Position numbers and translations under genes: made by a program
Part shown: piece after piece, positions 42,001-51,015 of the stretch
How the letters are laid out: each line of letters opens with the position of its first letter
Numbering within the stretch: position 1 is the stretch's first letter
Assembly (NCBI GenBank): GCA_020633555.1
Contig: JACKDL010000025.1
Span: 26,716 to 90,715 of the forward strand
Origin: Myxococcales bacterium
Lineage (GTDB): Bacteria > Myxococcota_A > Bradymonadia > UBA7976 > UBA1532
Reading direction: 5' to 3'
Length of the DNA stretch: 64,000 nt
The notes under the pieces: generated by a model
What the model saw: the letters and a program-made list of their open reading frames with translations, nothing else
Database searches by the model: none
What the model was told of the DNA's origin: nothing

Positions 42001-43974
42001 ATGTTCTTCGACAAGGTGCTGGTGGCCAACCGCGGCGAGATCGCCTGCCGCGTGCTGCGGACCTGCCGCGACCTGGGCCTGGCCACGGTGGCGGTGTACA
42101 GCGACGCCGACGCGGACGCGCCCCACGTGGCCGCGGCCGACGAGGCCGTGCGGCTGGGCCCGGCGCCCCCCGCCGAGAGCTACCTGAAGGTTGCGGCGGT
42201 CATCGAGGCCGCCCGGCGCACGGGGGCGCAGGCCATCCACCCCGGCTACGGCTTCCTGGCCGAGAACGCGGCCTTCGTCGAGGCCTGCGAGGCGGCGGGA
42301 CTGGTGTTCATCGGGCCGCGGGCCGAGACGGTGCGGGCCATGGGCGACAAGGCCTCGGCCCGCCGGCTCATGGCCGAGCGCGGGGTGCCGGTGGTGCCGG
42401 GCTACGACGGCGAAGACCAGCGCGACGAGACGCTGATGGCCGCCGCCCTGACGGTGGGCTACCCCCTGCTGGTGAAGGCCAGCGCGGGCGGCGGCGGCAA
42501 GGGCATGAACGTGGTGCGCCGGCCCGAGGACCTGGGCGACGCGCTGGCGCAGGCCCGCCGGCTGGCGAAGGCGGCCTTCGGGGACGACCGGCTGATCCTC
42601 GAGAAGTACGTAGCCCTGCCGCGGCACGTCGAGGTGCAGATCCTGGGGGATCGCCACGGCCAGGTGGTGCACGTCTTCGAGCGGGAGTGCAGCGTGCAGC
42701 GGCGCTTCCAGAAGATCATCGAGGAGTCGCCCTCGCCCGCCCTGGACGACGCCCTGCGGGCGCGGCTGTGCGAGGCCGGCGTCACGGCGGGGCAGGCGCT
42801 GGGCTACCAGGGGGCCGGCACCGTCGAGTTCATCCTGGACGCCACCGGGGCCTTCTACTTCCTCGAGGTGAACACCCGCCTGCAGGTGGAGCACCCGGTC
42901 ACCGAGGCAATCACCGGGCTGGATCTGGTGGCGTGGCAGATCAAGGTGGCGTGCGGCGGGCGGCTGCCCCCCCAGGACGCCATCGCCCGCAAGGGCCACG
43001 CCATGGAGTGCCGCCTGTACGCCGAGGATCCGGGGGGTGGCTTCCTGCCGGCCACCGGGCGGCTGCTGGAGTGGGCGCCGCCCGAGGGCCCGGGCGTGCG
43101 CGTGGACGCGGGCGTGGTCGAAGGCAGCGAGGTGGGCATCCACTACGATCCGCTGCTGGCCAAGCTGATCACCCACGGGCCCGATCGCGACACCGCCCTG
43201 TGGCGCATGCTGGGCGCGCTGCGCCGGCTGGGCTGCCAGGGGGTGACCACCAACCGTGACTTCCTGGTGGCGGTGCTCCGCCACCCGGCCTTCCGGGCGG
43301 GCACCTACACCACCCACTTCATCCCCGACCACCTGGGGGGCTGGGCGCCCCAGGTGCGCCCCGCCATCCTGGGACGGCGGGCGGTGGCGGCCACCCTGTT
43401 CGAGGTGTTGGCGGGCCAGGGCCGCGGGCCGGTGCCCGGACTCCGGCCCGGCTGGCGCAACAACCCCTTCGGCCCCGAGCAGCGCGAGTGGCTGGTGGGT
43501 GAGCAGCGCCTGCGGATCCCCTACCGGGCCACCGACGGCGCGGGCGGCTTCGAGGTGATCCTCGACGGGCGGGCGCTCGCGGCGCGGGCTCATCGCGAGG
43601 GTGATCGGGGCCTGGCGCTGGAACTGAGCGGTGTCACCCGGCGGTTCGTGGTGGTGGTCGACGGCAACAGGCGGCTCGTGCGCGACGCGGACGGCCAGAG
43701 CGTGCTGGTGGCGGCGCCCCGGTTCCCCGAGGCCGAGGCAATCGACGACATGGGCGGCTGCGTGGCGCCCATGCCCGGCAAGGTGGTGCGGGTGTTGGTG
43801 GCCCCGGAGCAGACGGTGGCCAAGGGCCAGGCGCTGGTGATCCTGGAGGCCATGAAGATGGAGCAGATGCTCCAGGCCCCCCATGCGGGTACAGTGACCG
43901 ACGTACGGTGTGAAGAGGGTGCCCAGGTGGACGCGGGCGCGGTGCTGGTGGTCGTCGAGGCGGAGGCGGAATGA
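42001..43974 (+). CDS. Acyl-CoA carboxylase, biotin carboxylase/BCCP (alpha) subunit
   Basis: 657 residues. The biotin carboxylase half has 'VLVANRGEIACRVLR', ATP-grasp 'GGGGKGM', 'ECSVQRRFQKIIEESPSP' and 'FLEVNTRLQVEHPVTE'. A middle BT-type linker leads to a C-terminal biotinyl domain with 'ILEAMKMEQML'; the biotin Lys is about residue 619. This is the alpha subunit of the same catabolic acyl-CoA carboxylase as the upstream beta subunit (10 nt gap, GGGGGGCGG directly before the ATG). The next gene overlaps by ATGA, so a surface lipoprotein is on the same transcript. Confidence 0.95.
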   Translation: MFFDKVLVANRGEIACRVLRTCRDLGLATVAVYSDADADAPHVAAADEAVRLGPAPPAESYLKVAAVIEAARRTGAQAIHPGYGFLAENAAFVEACEAAGLVFIGPRAETVRAMGDKASARRLMAERGVPVVPGYDGEDQRDETLMAAALTVGYPLLVKASAGGGGKGMNVVRRPEDLGDALAQARRLAKAAFGDDRLILEKYVALPRHVEVQILGDRHGQVVHVFERECSVQRRFQKIIEESPSPALDDALRARLCEAGVTAGQALGYQGAGTVEFILDATGAFYFLEVNTRLQVEHPVTEAITGLDLVAWQIKVACGGRLPPQDAIARKGHAMECRLYAEDPGGGFLPATGRLLEWAPPEGPGVRVDAGVVEGSEVGIHYDPLLAKLITHGPDRDTALWRMLGALRRLGCQGVTTNRDFLVAVLRHPAFRAGTYTTHFIPDHLGGWAPQVRPAILGRRAVAATLFEVLAGQGRGPVPGLRPGWRNNPFGPEQREWLVGEQRLRIPYRATDGAGGFEVILDGRALAARAHREGDRGLALELSGVTRRFVVVVDGNRRLVRDADGQSVLVAAPRFPEAEAIDDMGGCVAPMPGKVVRVLVAPEQTVAKGQALVILEAMKMEQMLQAPHAGTVTDVRCEEGAQVDAGAVLVVVEAEAE

Positions 43975-44819
43975 GCGGTCGGAAGACGGGCTGGGTGGGC
44001 CTGGCGGCGTGGGTCTGGGCGGCGGGCTGCGGGAGCACCGCGCCAGAGCCCGCCGAGCTGGCCCCGGAGGAGACGTTCGCCCAGGAGGAGGCGCCGCTTT
44101 CCGGAGCGGTCCTGCCCAAGCGTGGCGGCAAGCTCCCGGCGGCTGACGGCGCGCCCTGCAAGACCGGCGCGGACTGCGTGAGCGGCGTCTGCGAGGGGCT
44201 CGGGTGCGATGGGAGGGCCACGCGGTGCGTGCCCGCTGAGCGGCCGTGCACCGAGGATCTGGTGGAGTACTGTGGGTGCGACGGCAAGGTGTTCATGGAG
44301 AGCGGGTCGTGCCCAGGGCGGCCGCACCAGCCCATGGCAGGTTGCCAGGGCACGGTGGGCGTCGTCGGGAAGGCGGCAGTGGGCGCGGCCTGTGTCACGG
44401 GCGCGGACTGCGCCAGCGGGGTCTGTGAGGGCCCTGGCTGCGACGGCAGTCAGAGCAAGTGCGTGGAGAAGGGCCGGGCTTGTACGGAGGACCTGGGCGA
44501 GTACTGCGGCTGCGACGGCAAGATCTTCATGGAGAGCGGGTCGTGCCCGGGGCAACCCTTTGCTGCCATCGCCGCCTGCAAGGCGCCTGGGCAGGGTGAG
44601 GGCCCGGGCGGTTTCGCCTGCAAGAACGGCGCGGACTGCGCCAGCGGGATCTGCGAGGGGCAGGGGTGTGACGGCACCGGCCCCCGCTGCAGGCCCGTGG
44701 GCGCCATGTGCACCAAGGACCTGGTGACCTACTGCGGCTGCGACGGCGCCCCGTTCATGGCGAGCGGCACCTGCGCCGGCCGGCCCTTCGCGGCCAAGGG
44801 GCCCTGCGCGAAGCAGTAG
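43971..44819 (+). CDS. Three-repeat Cys-rich lipoprotein
   Basis: 282 residues. Signal ends 'WAAGC' (lipobox near residue 20), followed by a short Glu/Ala-rich linker and three tandem ~70-residue modules. Each has 'GADC.SG.CEG.GCDG', then 'C..D...YCGCDGK.FM.SGSCPGRP', i.e. eight Cys per unit, and the 'YCGCDG..F..SG.C' half resembles a Kazal-type fold. The repeats are about 60% identical by eye and look recently duplicated. No enzyme domain. It overlaps the biotin carboxylase gene (ATGA), an odd pairing, since a surface protein then shares a transcript with a cytoplasmic carboxylase. Confidence 0.85.
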   Translation: MSGRKTGWVGLAAWVWAAGCGSTAPEPAELAPEETFAQEEAPLSGAVLPKRGGKLPAADGAPCKTGADCVSGVCEGLGCDGRATRCVPAERPCTEDLVEYCGCDGKVFMESGSCPGRPHQPMAGCQGTVGVVGKAAVGAACVTGADCASGVCEGPGCDGSQSKCVEKGRACTEDLGEYCGCDGKIFMESGSCPGQPFAAIAACKAPGQGEGPGGFACKNGADCASGICEGQGCDGTGPRCRPVGAMCTKDLVTYCGCDGAPFMASGTCAGRPFAAKGPCAKQ

Positions 44820-44857
44820 GCGGCTGCCCGCCGGGCGGCGCCTCGGGGAGAGCGCAC

Positions 44858-47800
44858 ATGCGAGGGGTGACCCCGCTGGACTGGACCATCACGCTGTACG
44901 GGCCACCGGTGGAGGTGGCGGCCCTGGCGCCCGGGGCGCTGCCGCTGGAGATCCGCCTGGGCGACGGGCCGCCCCGGGCGGTGACGCTGATGCTCGACGC
45001 CACCCTGCTGGACGCGCTGAACAGCCTGGGCAGCCCCGCCGGGGGCGCCGACGCCCGCAGTGAGCTGGCCGATCGCCTGACCATGTGCCTGTTGGATGCG
45101 GGCTGGGCCGACGCGGTGGAGCCGCTGGCGCGGGCGCTGAGCGCGGGGCGGCGGGTTCGGCTGACCCTGCGCAGCCAGTCGCCCGCGGTGATGGCGCTGC
45201 CCTGGCGGCTGGTTCAGCCCCCGGGCTTCCGGGGGCCCATCGGGCAGCAGGTGGGCGTGGAGGTGGCGTGGGCCTGGCATGGGCCCCGGGCCGCCCCTCG
45301 GGCCGCCCCCGAGCCGGGCCCCGAGCGGGTGCTGGTGGGGTGGGCGGGCCCGCCGCGGAAGGTGCCGGGTCGGCTGCACGTGGACGCGGTGGCCGCGGCC
45401 TGCGCCGGCGCGGGCGTGCCCTTCAGCGCCGACGACGACGCCCTGCCCGATCTGACGTTGGAGGCGCTCGGCGCCCGGCTGGCCGGCGCCGGGCGGCGCC
45501 CGGTGAGCGTCGTGCACCTTCTCCTGCCGGTGGTCGAGGGCCCCGACGGCGCGATGGTGGTGGCCGGCGGTGACGGCGCGGGTGGCCTGGCAACGTTGGA
45601 CCTGGAGGCGCTCGTGGCGGCGCTCTCGCCCCACGCCCACCGGCTGCGGGCGCTGCATCTGCTGGCGGTCCACCCGAGCGGCGACGCGGGGGCGCTGGTT
45701 TCGCTGGTGGCGGCCGGCGCCCGCCTGCACGCGGCGGGCATCGAGGCCGTCCTCATGAGCCGGCACGCCCTGACCCGCGATGGGGCGCTGCTGCTCACGC
45801 GGACCCTGTTCGACGCGCTGTTGGTGGGCCCCGAGTCGTTGGAGCAGGCCGCGGCGATGGGGCTTCGCGCGCTGCAAGCTCAGGCCGGGGACACCGCCGA
45901 CGCCCTGGCCCCGGTGCTGCTGGCTCGGCCCGCCGAGGGCCCCGACTGCCGGCCCATCACCCTGCGGCCGTATGTGGGCGCGGCGCCGTACGCTGGACCG
46001 GCGGCTCGGCTGTGGTTCGGCCGCGAGCCCGAGGTCGAGGCGCTGCTGGCCGATCTGTTGCGGCTGGATCAGCAAGGTCGCCCGCGCCTCATGGTGGTGG
46101 CGGGCCAGCCGGGCGTGGGGCGCCGGTCGCTGCTGCACGCCGGGGTGGCGCCCGAGCTGGCCGATGAGGGCTGGCAGATCCGCCGCGTCCGGTTGGGCGA
46201 GCGGCCCCGGGAGGCTCTGCGCGGGGCCCTGGCCGGGCTGGTCGCCGGGCAGCCGGCCGCGATCCTCGTGGATGATCTGGAGAGCCTGGTGGTGCGGGCC
46301 TCGCGGGCCGAGGCCGAGGCCTGCCTGCGAGAGCTCTGGGCCCTGGCTGAGGGCCCTGACGGGGCGACGGTGCTGGCCGCCATGCGGCTGGACCTGCTGG
46401 GCCACCTGGACCGGCTCACCCTGGCGGACGGCCGCCGCTTCGACGCGGTCGTCCTGGGCGACGCGCGCCATCGGCAGCTCCTGCCGCGCATCGGGCGCAA
46501 GGCCCTGCGCGACGCCGTGCGCCGGCCCGCCGAGCGGGTGGGGCTGGTGTTCGAGCCGGGGCTGGTGCGCACCGTGGTGCGCGACGCCGAGGCCCACGAC
46601 GTCTCGCTGCTGGCCGTGCAGCTCACCCTGGACATGCTGTGGGCGCACCGCCGGGGGCGCGTGCTCGGGGCCGACGCGTACGCTGCGCTGGGCGGCGTCG
46701 CCCACGCCGCCGCCGGGGCCCTGGAGGCGGCCCGCCGAGGGTTGGAGCGCCCGGCCCGGCGGGCGCTCGATCACTTGCTGAGCTGGCTGGTGCGGCGCTG
46801 CGCCGCGGGCCCTTGGGTGGCGCGCCCGGTGCCCGTTGAGGTCTGGCGCAGCGAGGCCCCTGGAGGACCTGCGTCCGCCGATCAGGCGCTGGCCCTGCTG
46901 GAGACCCACCGGCTGGTGCATCACCGCGATGGGGCCATCGAGCTGACCCACGAGGCGCTGGTGTCCGTCTGGCCGCGGTTGACCGGGTCGGAGACGCTGG
47001 GCTCGGAGGGGCCGGCCCCGGTGCCCCCGGCGCCGACCCTGGATCGGGTCGAGGGGGCGGGGGGCGCCGTGGTGCGCCTGCTGCCCGATGGCAGCGGCGC
47101 GGCCCTCGTGGTGGACGCCCAGGGGGGCTTGCTGCGCTGGCAGCCGGGGGTCCCGCCCACATCGTTGGCGCTGGCGGGGGTCGCCGACGCCGTGGCCGTG
47201 CCGGGGTTGGGCTGGGTGGTGGCCGAGCAAGACGGGCGGCTCAGCCACCACCCGGGCTTCGGGGCGCAGCCGAGCGCGCTGCCGGCGATTCCCGACCCGC
47301 CCACAGCGCTGGCGGCTGGCGCCGACGGCTGGCTCGTGGTGGGCGACGCCCGCGGCGGGGTGCACGTGCGGCAGGCCGGCGCGCCCGAGCGGGGCACCCG
47401 GCTGGGGCGCCACCGCGATGCGGTGACCCAGGTGGCATTCGCCCCTGCGGGGCAGCGCCTGGCCTCGGCGAGCCGAGACGGCACCGCCCGCCTGTGGCGG
47501 CCCGGCGAGAGCGGCCGGGTGCTGCCCCACGACGGGGCGGCGGTGCTGGCGCTGGTCTGGACCCCCGGGGGCGAGCTGATCACAGGGGACGAGGCCGGGG
47601 TGATCCGCCTGTGGCGCGACGACGCCGCGCAGGTGCTGGGCCGCGTGGCGGGCGGCGTCCTGGCCCTCACCCTGGTCGCCGACGGGACAGCGGTGGTGGC
47701 CGCCGGCATGGACGGCGGCCCGGTGTGGCTGCCGCTGGACGGGGGCCCGGCGCTGACCCTGGCGGCGGACGCCGCCCACCGGCTGCTGGCCGTGGGGGCG

Positions 47801-48145
47801 CACGTCCTGGCCGGCGGCGCCGACGGGACAGTGTCGGCGCTCCTGGCCTCCGGCGAGGGCCGCCTGGTGGGCATGGCGGGCGCCGAGATCACCGCGCTGG
47901 CGGTGGATCCCCAGGCGGGCTGGGTGGCCGCCGGCGGGGCCGACGGGGCCCTGCTGGCGTGGCCCTGGCCCCTGCCCGACGAGCCCGGAGGCTCGCTGTC
48001 GGTGGAGGCCTCGCGGGAGGCGTTGGTGGCCGACCTGTTGCGGGCGCCACCTCCGGCGGGGCTCGACCCCAAAGCGGTGGGCGCCGCCGCCGCGCGCCTG
48101 CGGGCCGCGTTGGCCGAGCTGGACGCGCTGCTGGCAGTTCGCTGA
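44858..48145 (+). CDS. Degenerate CHAT-like / nSTAND NTPase / WD40 protein
   Basis: 1095 residues, three parts. Residues 1-380: an alpha/beta region that resembles a caspase-like CHAT domain ('VHLLLPVVEGPDGA', 'LHLLAVHPSGDAGALV') but without the catalytic His-Gly/Cys pair, so probably inactive. Residues about 385-700: STAND NTPase beginning 'WFGREPEVEALLADLL' (the FxGRE motif of nSTAND1), Walker A 'GQPGVGRRSL' (about 414-423) and Walker B 'AAILVDDLESL'. Residues about 715-1065: WD40-like repeats ('GHRDAVTQVAFAPAGQRLASASRDGTARLWRPG' style). Such proteins act as oligomerising sensors; here it may be a signal or defence switch. Start ATG 44858 with GGGGAG upstream; 12 nt separate it from the CYTH gene. 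Confidence 0.85.
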   Translation: MRGVTPLDWTITLYGPPVEVAALAPGALPLEIRLGDGPPRAVTLMLDATLLDALNSLGSPAGGADARSELADRLTMCLLDAGWADAVEPLARALSAGRRVRLTLRSQSPAVMALPWRLVQPPGFRGPIGQQVGVEVAWAWHGPRAAPRAAPEPGPERVLVGWAGPPRKVPGRLHVDAVAAACAGAGVPFSADDDALPDLTLEALGARLAGAGRRPVSVVHLLLPVVEGPDGAMVVAGGDGAGGLATLDLEALVAALSPHAHRLRALHLLAVHPSGDAGALVSLVAAGARLHAAGIEAVLMSRHALTRDGALLLTRTLFDALLVGPESLEQAAAMGLRALQAQAGDTADALAPVLLARPAEGPDCRPITLRPYVGAAPYAGPAARLWFGREPEVEALLADLLRLDQQGRPRLMVVAGQPGVGRRSLLHAGVAPELADEGWQIRRVRLGERPREALRGALAGLVAGQPAAILVDDLESLVVRASRAEAEACLRELWALAEGPDGATVLAAMRLDLLGHLDRLTLADGRRFDAVVLGDARHRQLLPRIGRKALRDAVRRPAERVGLVFEPGLVRTVVRDAEAHDVSLLAVQLTLDMLWAHRRGRVLGADAYAALGGVAHAAAGALEAARRGLERPARRALDHLLSWLVRRCAAGPWVARPVPVEVWRSEAPGGPASADQALALLETHRLVHHRDGAIELTHEALVSVWPRLTGSETLGSEGPAPVPPAPTLDRVEGAGGAVVRLLPDGSGAALVVDAQGGLLRWQPGVPPTSLALAGVADAVAVPGLGWVVAEQDGRLSHHPGFGAQPSALPAIPDPPTALAAGADGWLVVGDARGGVHVRQAGAPERGTRLGRHRDAVTQVAFAPAGQRLASASRDGTARLWRPGESGRVLPHDGAAVLALVWTPGGELITGDEAGVIRLWRDDAAQVLGRVAGGVLALTLVADGTAVVAAGMDGGPVWLPLDGGPALTLAADAAHRLLAVGAHVLAGGADGTVSALLASGEGRLVGMAGAEITALAVDPQAGWVAAGGADGALLAWPWPLPDEPGGSLSVEASREALVADLLRAPPPAGLDPKAVGAAAARLRAALAELDALLAVR

Positions 48146-48157
48146 GAGGAGGGCCCG

Positions 48158-48637
48158 ATGGCCACGGAGATCGAGCGCAAGTTCCTGGTGGCGAGCGACG
48201 CCTGGCGGGCGGCCGCCGACGGCGGCACCCCGTATCTGCAGGGCTACCTGGCGAGCGGGGGTGGCGCCACCGTGCGCGTGCGCATGGCGGGGAAGCAGGG
48301 AAAACTGACCATCAAGGGCAAGACCCAGGGCATCGCCCGGGCTGAGTTCGAGTACACCATCCCCGCCGCCGACGCCGAGGTCATGCTGCGCACCCTGTGC
48401 CGGGGCCAGCTCGTGGAGAAGACCCGCTACCGGGTGCCCGTGGGGGCCCACGTCTGGGAGGTGGACGTCTTTGTCGGCGCCAACCTGGGCCTGGTGCTGG
48501 CCGAGGTGGAGCTGGGCGCAGAGGACGAGGCCTTCGAGCGCCCGCCCTGGGCCGGCCGCGAGGTGAGCGACGATCCGCGCTACTTCAACGCCTACCTGGC
48601 CCGCACGCCGTATGCCGAGTGGGAACCGGCCCCGTGA
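48158..48637 (+). CDS. CYTH-domain protein (triphosphate tunnel metalloenzyme)
   Basis: 159 residues. Opening 'MATEIERKFLV' is the ExExK signature of CYTH/triphosphate-tunnel enzymes; following strands hold the basic and acidic pairs ('TVRVRMAGKQGKLTIKGK', 'EFEYTIP', 'VWEVDVFVG', 'LGLVLAEVEL'). It most likely hydrolyses inorganic tripolyphosphate or a related phosphoanhydride. Its stop overlaps the CHAD gene start (GTGA), the usual CYTH-CHAD pairing, so both act on polyphosphate. No signal peptide. Confidence 0.93.
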   Translation: MATEIERKFLVASDAWRAAADGGTPYLQGYLASGGGATVRVRMAGKQGKLTIKGKTQGIARAEFEYTIPAADAEVMLRTLCRGQLVEKTRYRVPVGAHVWEVDVFVGANLGLVLAEVELGAEDEAFERPPWAGREVSDDPRYFNAYLARTPYAEWEPAP

Positions 48638-50109
48638 CGGGGGGCCGCGCCTGGTGGGCGGCGCCGCCGCCGGATCTGCAGGCAGTGCTGCGTTCGGCGG
48701 AGCTGCCCTTTGCCGTGGAGCCCGACGAGACCACCCTGTGGCTCGACACCGCCGAAGGGCACCTGGCGCGGGCGGGGCTGGCCCTGGCCTATGCCGACGA
48801 CGCCGCGGGCCCCCGGCTGCTGCGCTGCGCCCCCGACGGCACCGTGCGGGCCGAGGCCGTCGTGGCCGAGGGGCAGGCGGCCTGGCCCGTGTCGGCCCTG
48901 CCAGCGGTGTGGCGGGCCGACCTCTCGGCAGCCCTTGATGGCGTGCGGGCGGTGCACCCCCAGGTGGTGGTGCGGGCGCGCACCTACACGGGCAAGGGGT
49001 GGACCGTCACGGCCCGCTGGGCGGCGCGGCCCGGCTGGCCCGAGGTGCCGCCGCTGTCCGTGGCTGTGCGGGCCCGCAAGCGGGGCAAGACGTTGCAGGG
49101 GCTGCTGCCGCCCGGGGCGCCGCCCGCGGGGGCGGAGGCCGCGCGGCGGGCCGTGGGGCTGGACCACGCGGGGGCGCCGCCCGTCGGGGTGGGCCTGCTG
49201 CCGGGCGACCGCGCCGACGGCTCGCTGCGGGTCATCCTGCGCCAGCTCGCCGACGCGCTGGATCGCGCCCTGCCCGGCGTGCTGGCGGGGGTGGATCCCG
49301 AGGCGCTGCACGACTATCGGGTGGCGGTGCGCCGGACCCGCTCGGCCCTCAGCCTTCTGCGGGCCGCGGCGGCCTGTCCCGACCGGCCCCACTTCGCCGC
49401 GGGGTTCCGCCAGCTCGGCCTGCTCACCGGGCCCCTGCGGGATCTGGACGTCTACCTCATCGGCTTCCCCGACTACCTGGCCAGCCTCCCGGCGGCTCAG
49501 CGGGACGACCTGGTGCCGCTGCGGGCCCACCTGACGCAGGCGCAGCGCCTCGCCCACCAGGAGCTGGCGACGGCGCTCACCCACGACGACGTGCGGGGCC
49601 TGCTGGCCGACTGGCGTGCCTGGGTGGATCGGCCGGTGTCGGTGAAGGCCGACGGCGAGGCCGGCTGGCCCATCGAGCGCGTGGGCCGCAAGCGCATCAG
49701 GCGGGCGCTGCGGGCCACCCTGGAGGAAGGGGTCCGGCTCACGGACGCCAGCCCCGACGAGGCCCTGCATGGCCTGCGCAAGACCTGCAAGAAGCTGCGC
49801 TATCTGCTGGAGTTCTTCCGGGGGGTCTTCGGCGAGGCGCGCAGCGGGCCACCCATCAAGGCCCTGAAACGGCTGCAGAACGTGCTGGGCACTTTCAACG
49901 ACCTGTGCGTGCACCGGACAGCGCTGGCGGGGTACCAGGGGGCGCTGACGGCGGGCGGCGCGCCGCCAGCGGTGGGCCGGGCCATCGAGGCCCTGAGCGC
50001 CGCCATGGCGTCAGAGCAGGGGGCAGTCCGGGCGCGCTTCGCGCAGCGCTTCGCCGAGTTCGCGGGGGCCGAGAGCCAGGCGACCTTCGCGGCGTTGCTG
50101 GACGAGTGA
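48634..50109 (+). CDS. CHAD-domain protein with N-terminal CYTH-like region
   Basis: 491 residues, GTG start overlapping the CYTH stop. Residues 1-200 look like a degenerate CYTH-like domain ('TTLWLDTAEGHLARAGLALAY', 'PLSVAVRARKRGKTLQGL') without the ExExK motif. Residues 215-491 are the alpha-helical CHAD domain with 'LHDYRVAVRRTRSALSLL' and 'LHGLRKTCKKLRYLLEFF', the conserved His/Arg/Lys faces that bind polyphosphate. CHAD proteins localise to polyphosphate granules. Partner of the CYTH enzyme. Confidence 0.92.
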   Translation: MTGGRAWWAAPPPDLQAVLRSAELPFAVEPDETTLWLDTAEGHLARAGLALAYADDAAGPRLLRCAPDGTVRAEAVVAEGQAAWPVSALPAVWRADLSAALDGVRAVHPQVVVRARTYTGKGWTVTARWAARPGWPEVPPLSVAVRARKRGKTLQGLLPPGAPPAGAEAARRAVGLDHAGAPPVGVGLLPGDRADGSLRVILRQLADALDRALPGVLAGVDPEALHDYRVAVRRTRSALSLLRAAAACPDRPHFAAGFRQLGLLTGPLRDLDVYLIGFPDYLASLPAAQRDDLVPLRAHLTQAQRLAHQELATALTHDDVRGLLADWRAWVDRPVSVKADGEAGWPIERVGRKRIRRALRATLEEGVRLTDASPDEALHGLRKTCKKLRYLLEFFRGVFGEARSGPPIKALKRLQNVLGTFNDLCVHRTALAGYQGALTAGGAPPAVGRAIEALSAAMASEQGAVRARFAQRFAEFAGAESQATFAALLDE

Positions 50110-50182
50110 CCCCTGGGAACCGGGGCAGCGACGCTGGGGTCCAAGCCCACGCGTGGGGCGCCTGAATAGCCCTGCAACGGTT

Positions 50183-50202
50183 GCGTCGGCGGCGCCCGAC
50201 GC
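50183..50202. other. Inverted repeat between CHAD gene and 50239 gene
   Basis: GCGTCGG (50183-50189) and CCGACGC (50196-50202) flank a 6-nt loop. It may be a weak terminator or an operator of the downstream gene; no T-tract. Confidence 0.3.
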
Positions 50203-50238
50203 GCACACTGCGCGACGCGCTGCGATGGAGGAAACCCC

Positions 50239-50793
50239 ATGACTCGCCTGACCCGTCTGCTCCCCCTCGCCCTGTTGGGCGTCTGCTTCGCCAGCCCCGC
50301 CTTCGCGCAGGATGGCCTGCTCGAGGGCGATCCCCTGCTCGAGGCCCAGCTCGAGGAGCGCAAGCCACAGGAGAAGGCCGCCGAGGCCGGCGATCCCGAC
50401 GCCAAGCTCCTGGAGGAGGTCAACAGCCGCCGCGAGGTGATGGAGAAGACCATCAACAAGCTGGCGGAGGCGGGCACCCGGTTCGCCAAGATCGAGAAGG
50501 GCGCCTCGCAGCTCACCGCCAAGATGCTGAAGGCCCACGACAAGTACCTGGAGGCCCACCGCAAGGCCCTGGAGGCCTTCCAGAAGGCCAAGGCCGCGGG
50601 CGACGACAAGGGCGCCGACAAGGCGGCCAAGAAGGTCGTCAAGCTGCGCAACGACTACCTGAAGGCCATCAAGGGCCTGCAGAAGGGCGCCGACAAGCTC
50701 AGCCAGGTGGCCGACAAGCTCCAGGCCAAGCTCGACAGCGGCAAGGCCGAGCTGGTGGACGAGGCCGAAGGCGACGGCGCCGGCGAAGAGTGA
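50239..50793 (+). CDS. Exported helical protein, function unknown
   Basis: 184 residues. Signal peptide (cleavage after AFA, before QDG), then an almost wholly charged helical sequence rich in Lys, Ala, Glu and Asp ('MLKAHDKYLEAHRKALEAFQKAKAAGDD', 'LRNDYLKAIKGLQKGADKLSQVADKLQAK') suited to coiled coils. No Cys in the mature part. No family recognised. Start ATG 50239 with ATGGAGGAAAC upstream (GGAGG). 24 nt before the next small gene, which may be co-transcribed. Confidence 0.8.
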   Translation: MTRLTRLLPLALLGVCFASPAFAQDGLLEGDPLLEAQLEERKPQEKAAEAGDPDAKLLEEVNSRREVMEKTINKLAEAGTRFAKIEKGASQLTAKMLKAHDKYLEAHRKALEAFQKAKAAGDDKGADKAAKKVVKLRNDYLKAIKGLQKGADKLSQVADKLQAKLDSGKAELVDEAEGDGAGEE

Positions 50794-50817
50794 GTTTTCG
50801 GAGATCGGGAGCGCTTG

Positions 50818-51015
50818 ATGGCCCGTCGTGATGGCCCGGGAGTCTGGTGGCAGCTCCTTGAGTTCATGGGCATGACCTGGCCCGGCCGCAAGGGCGCGCC
50901 GCCACCCCCCGACGGCCCGCCCTGCCCGGCCTGTGGCAACCCCACTGAGGTGGGCGAGGACGGGCGGGCCCGCTGCCCCCACCACCCCAACGCCACCATC
51001 GACCCGCAAGGGTGA
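50818..51015 (+). CDS. Small zinc-ribbon-like protein
   Basis: 65 residues. C-terminal 'CPACGNPTEVGEDGRARCPHHP' contains a CxxC...CxxH set suited to binding one zinc ion. The N-terminal half has Trp/Phe-rich 'GVWWQLLEFMGMTWPG' and a basic Pro-rich linker. Start ATG 50818 with GGGAG nine bases upstream. Its stop overlaps the KamA-like start (GTGA). May be a cofactor or substrate-binding adaptor for that enzyme; inference from coupling. Confidence 0.65.
   Translation: MARRDGPGVWWQLLEFMGMTWPGRKGAPPPPDGPPCPACGNPTEVGEDGRARCPHHPNATIDPQG

Noticed and set aside
44729..48451. A 1240-codon minus-strand frame.
   Set aside because: Low-complexity Arg/Gln/His translation opposite the STAND-WD40 gene, which has real motifs.
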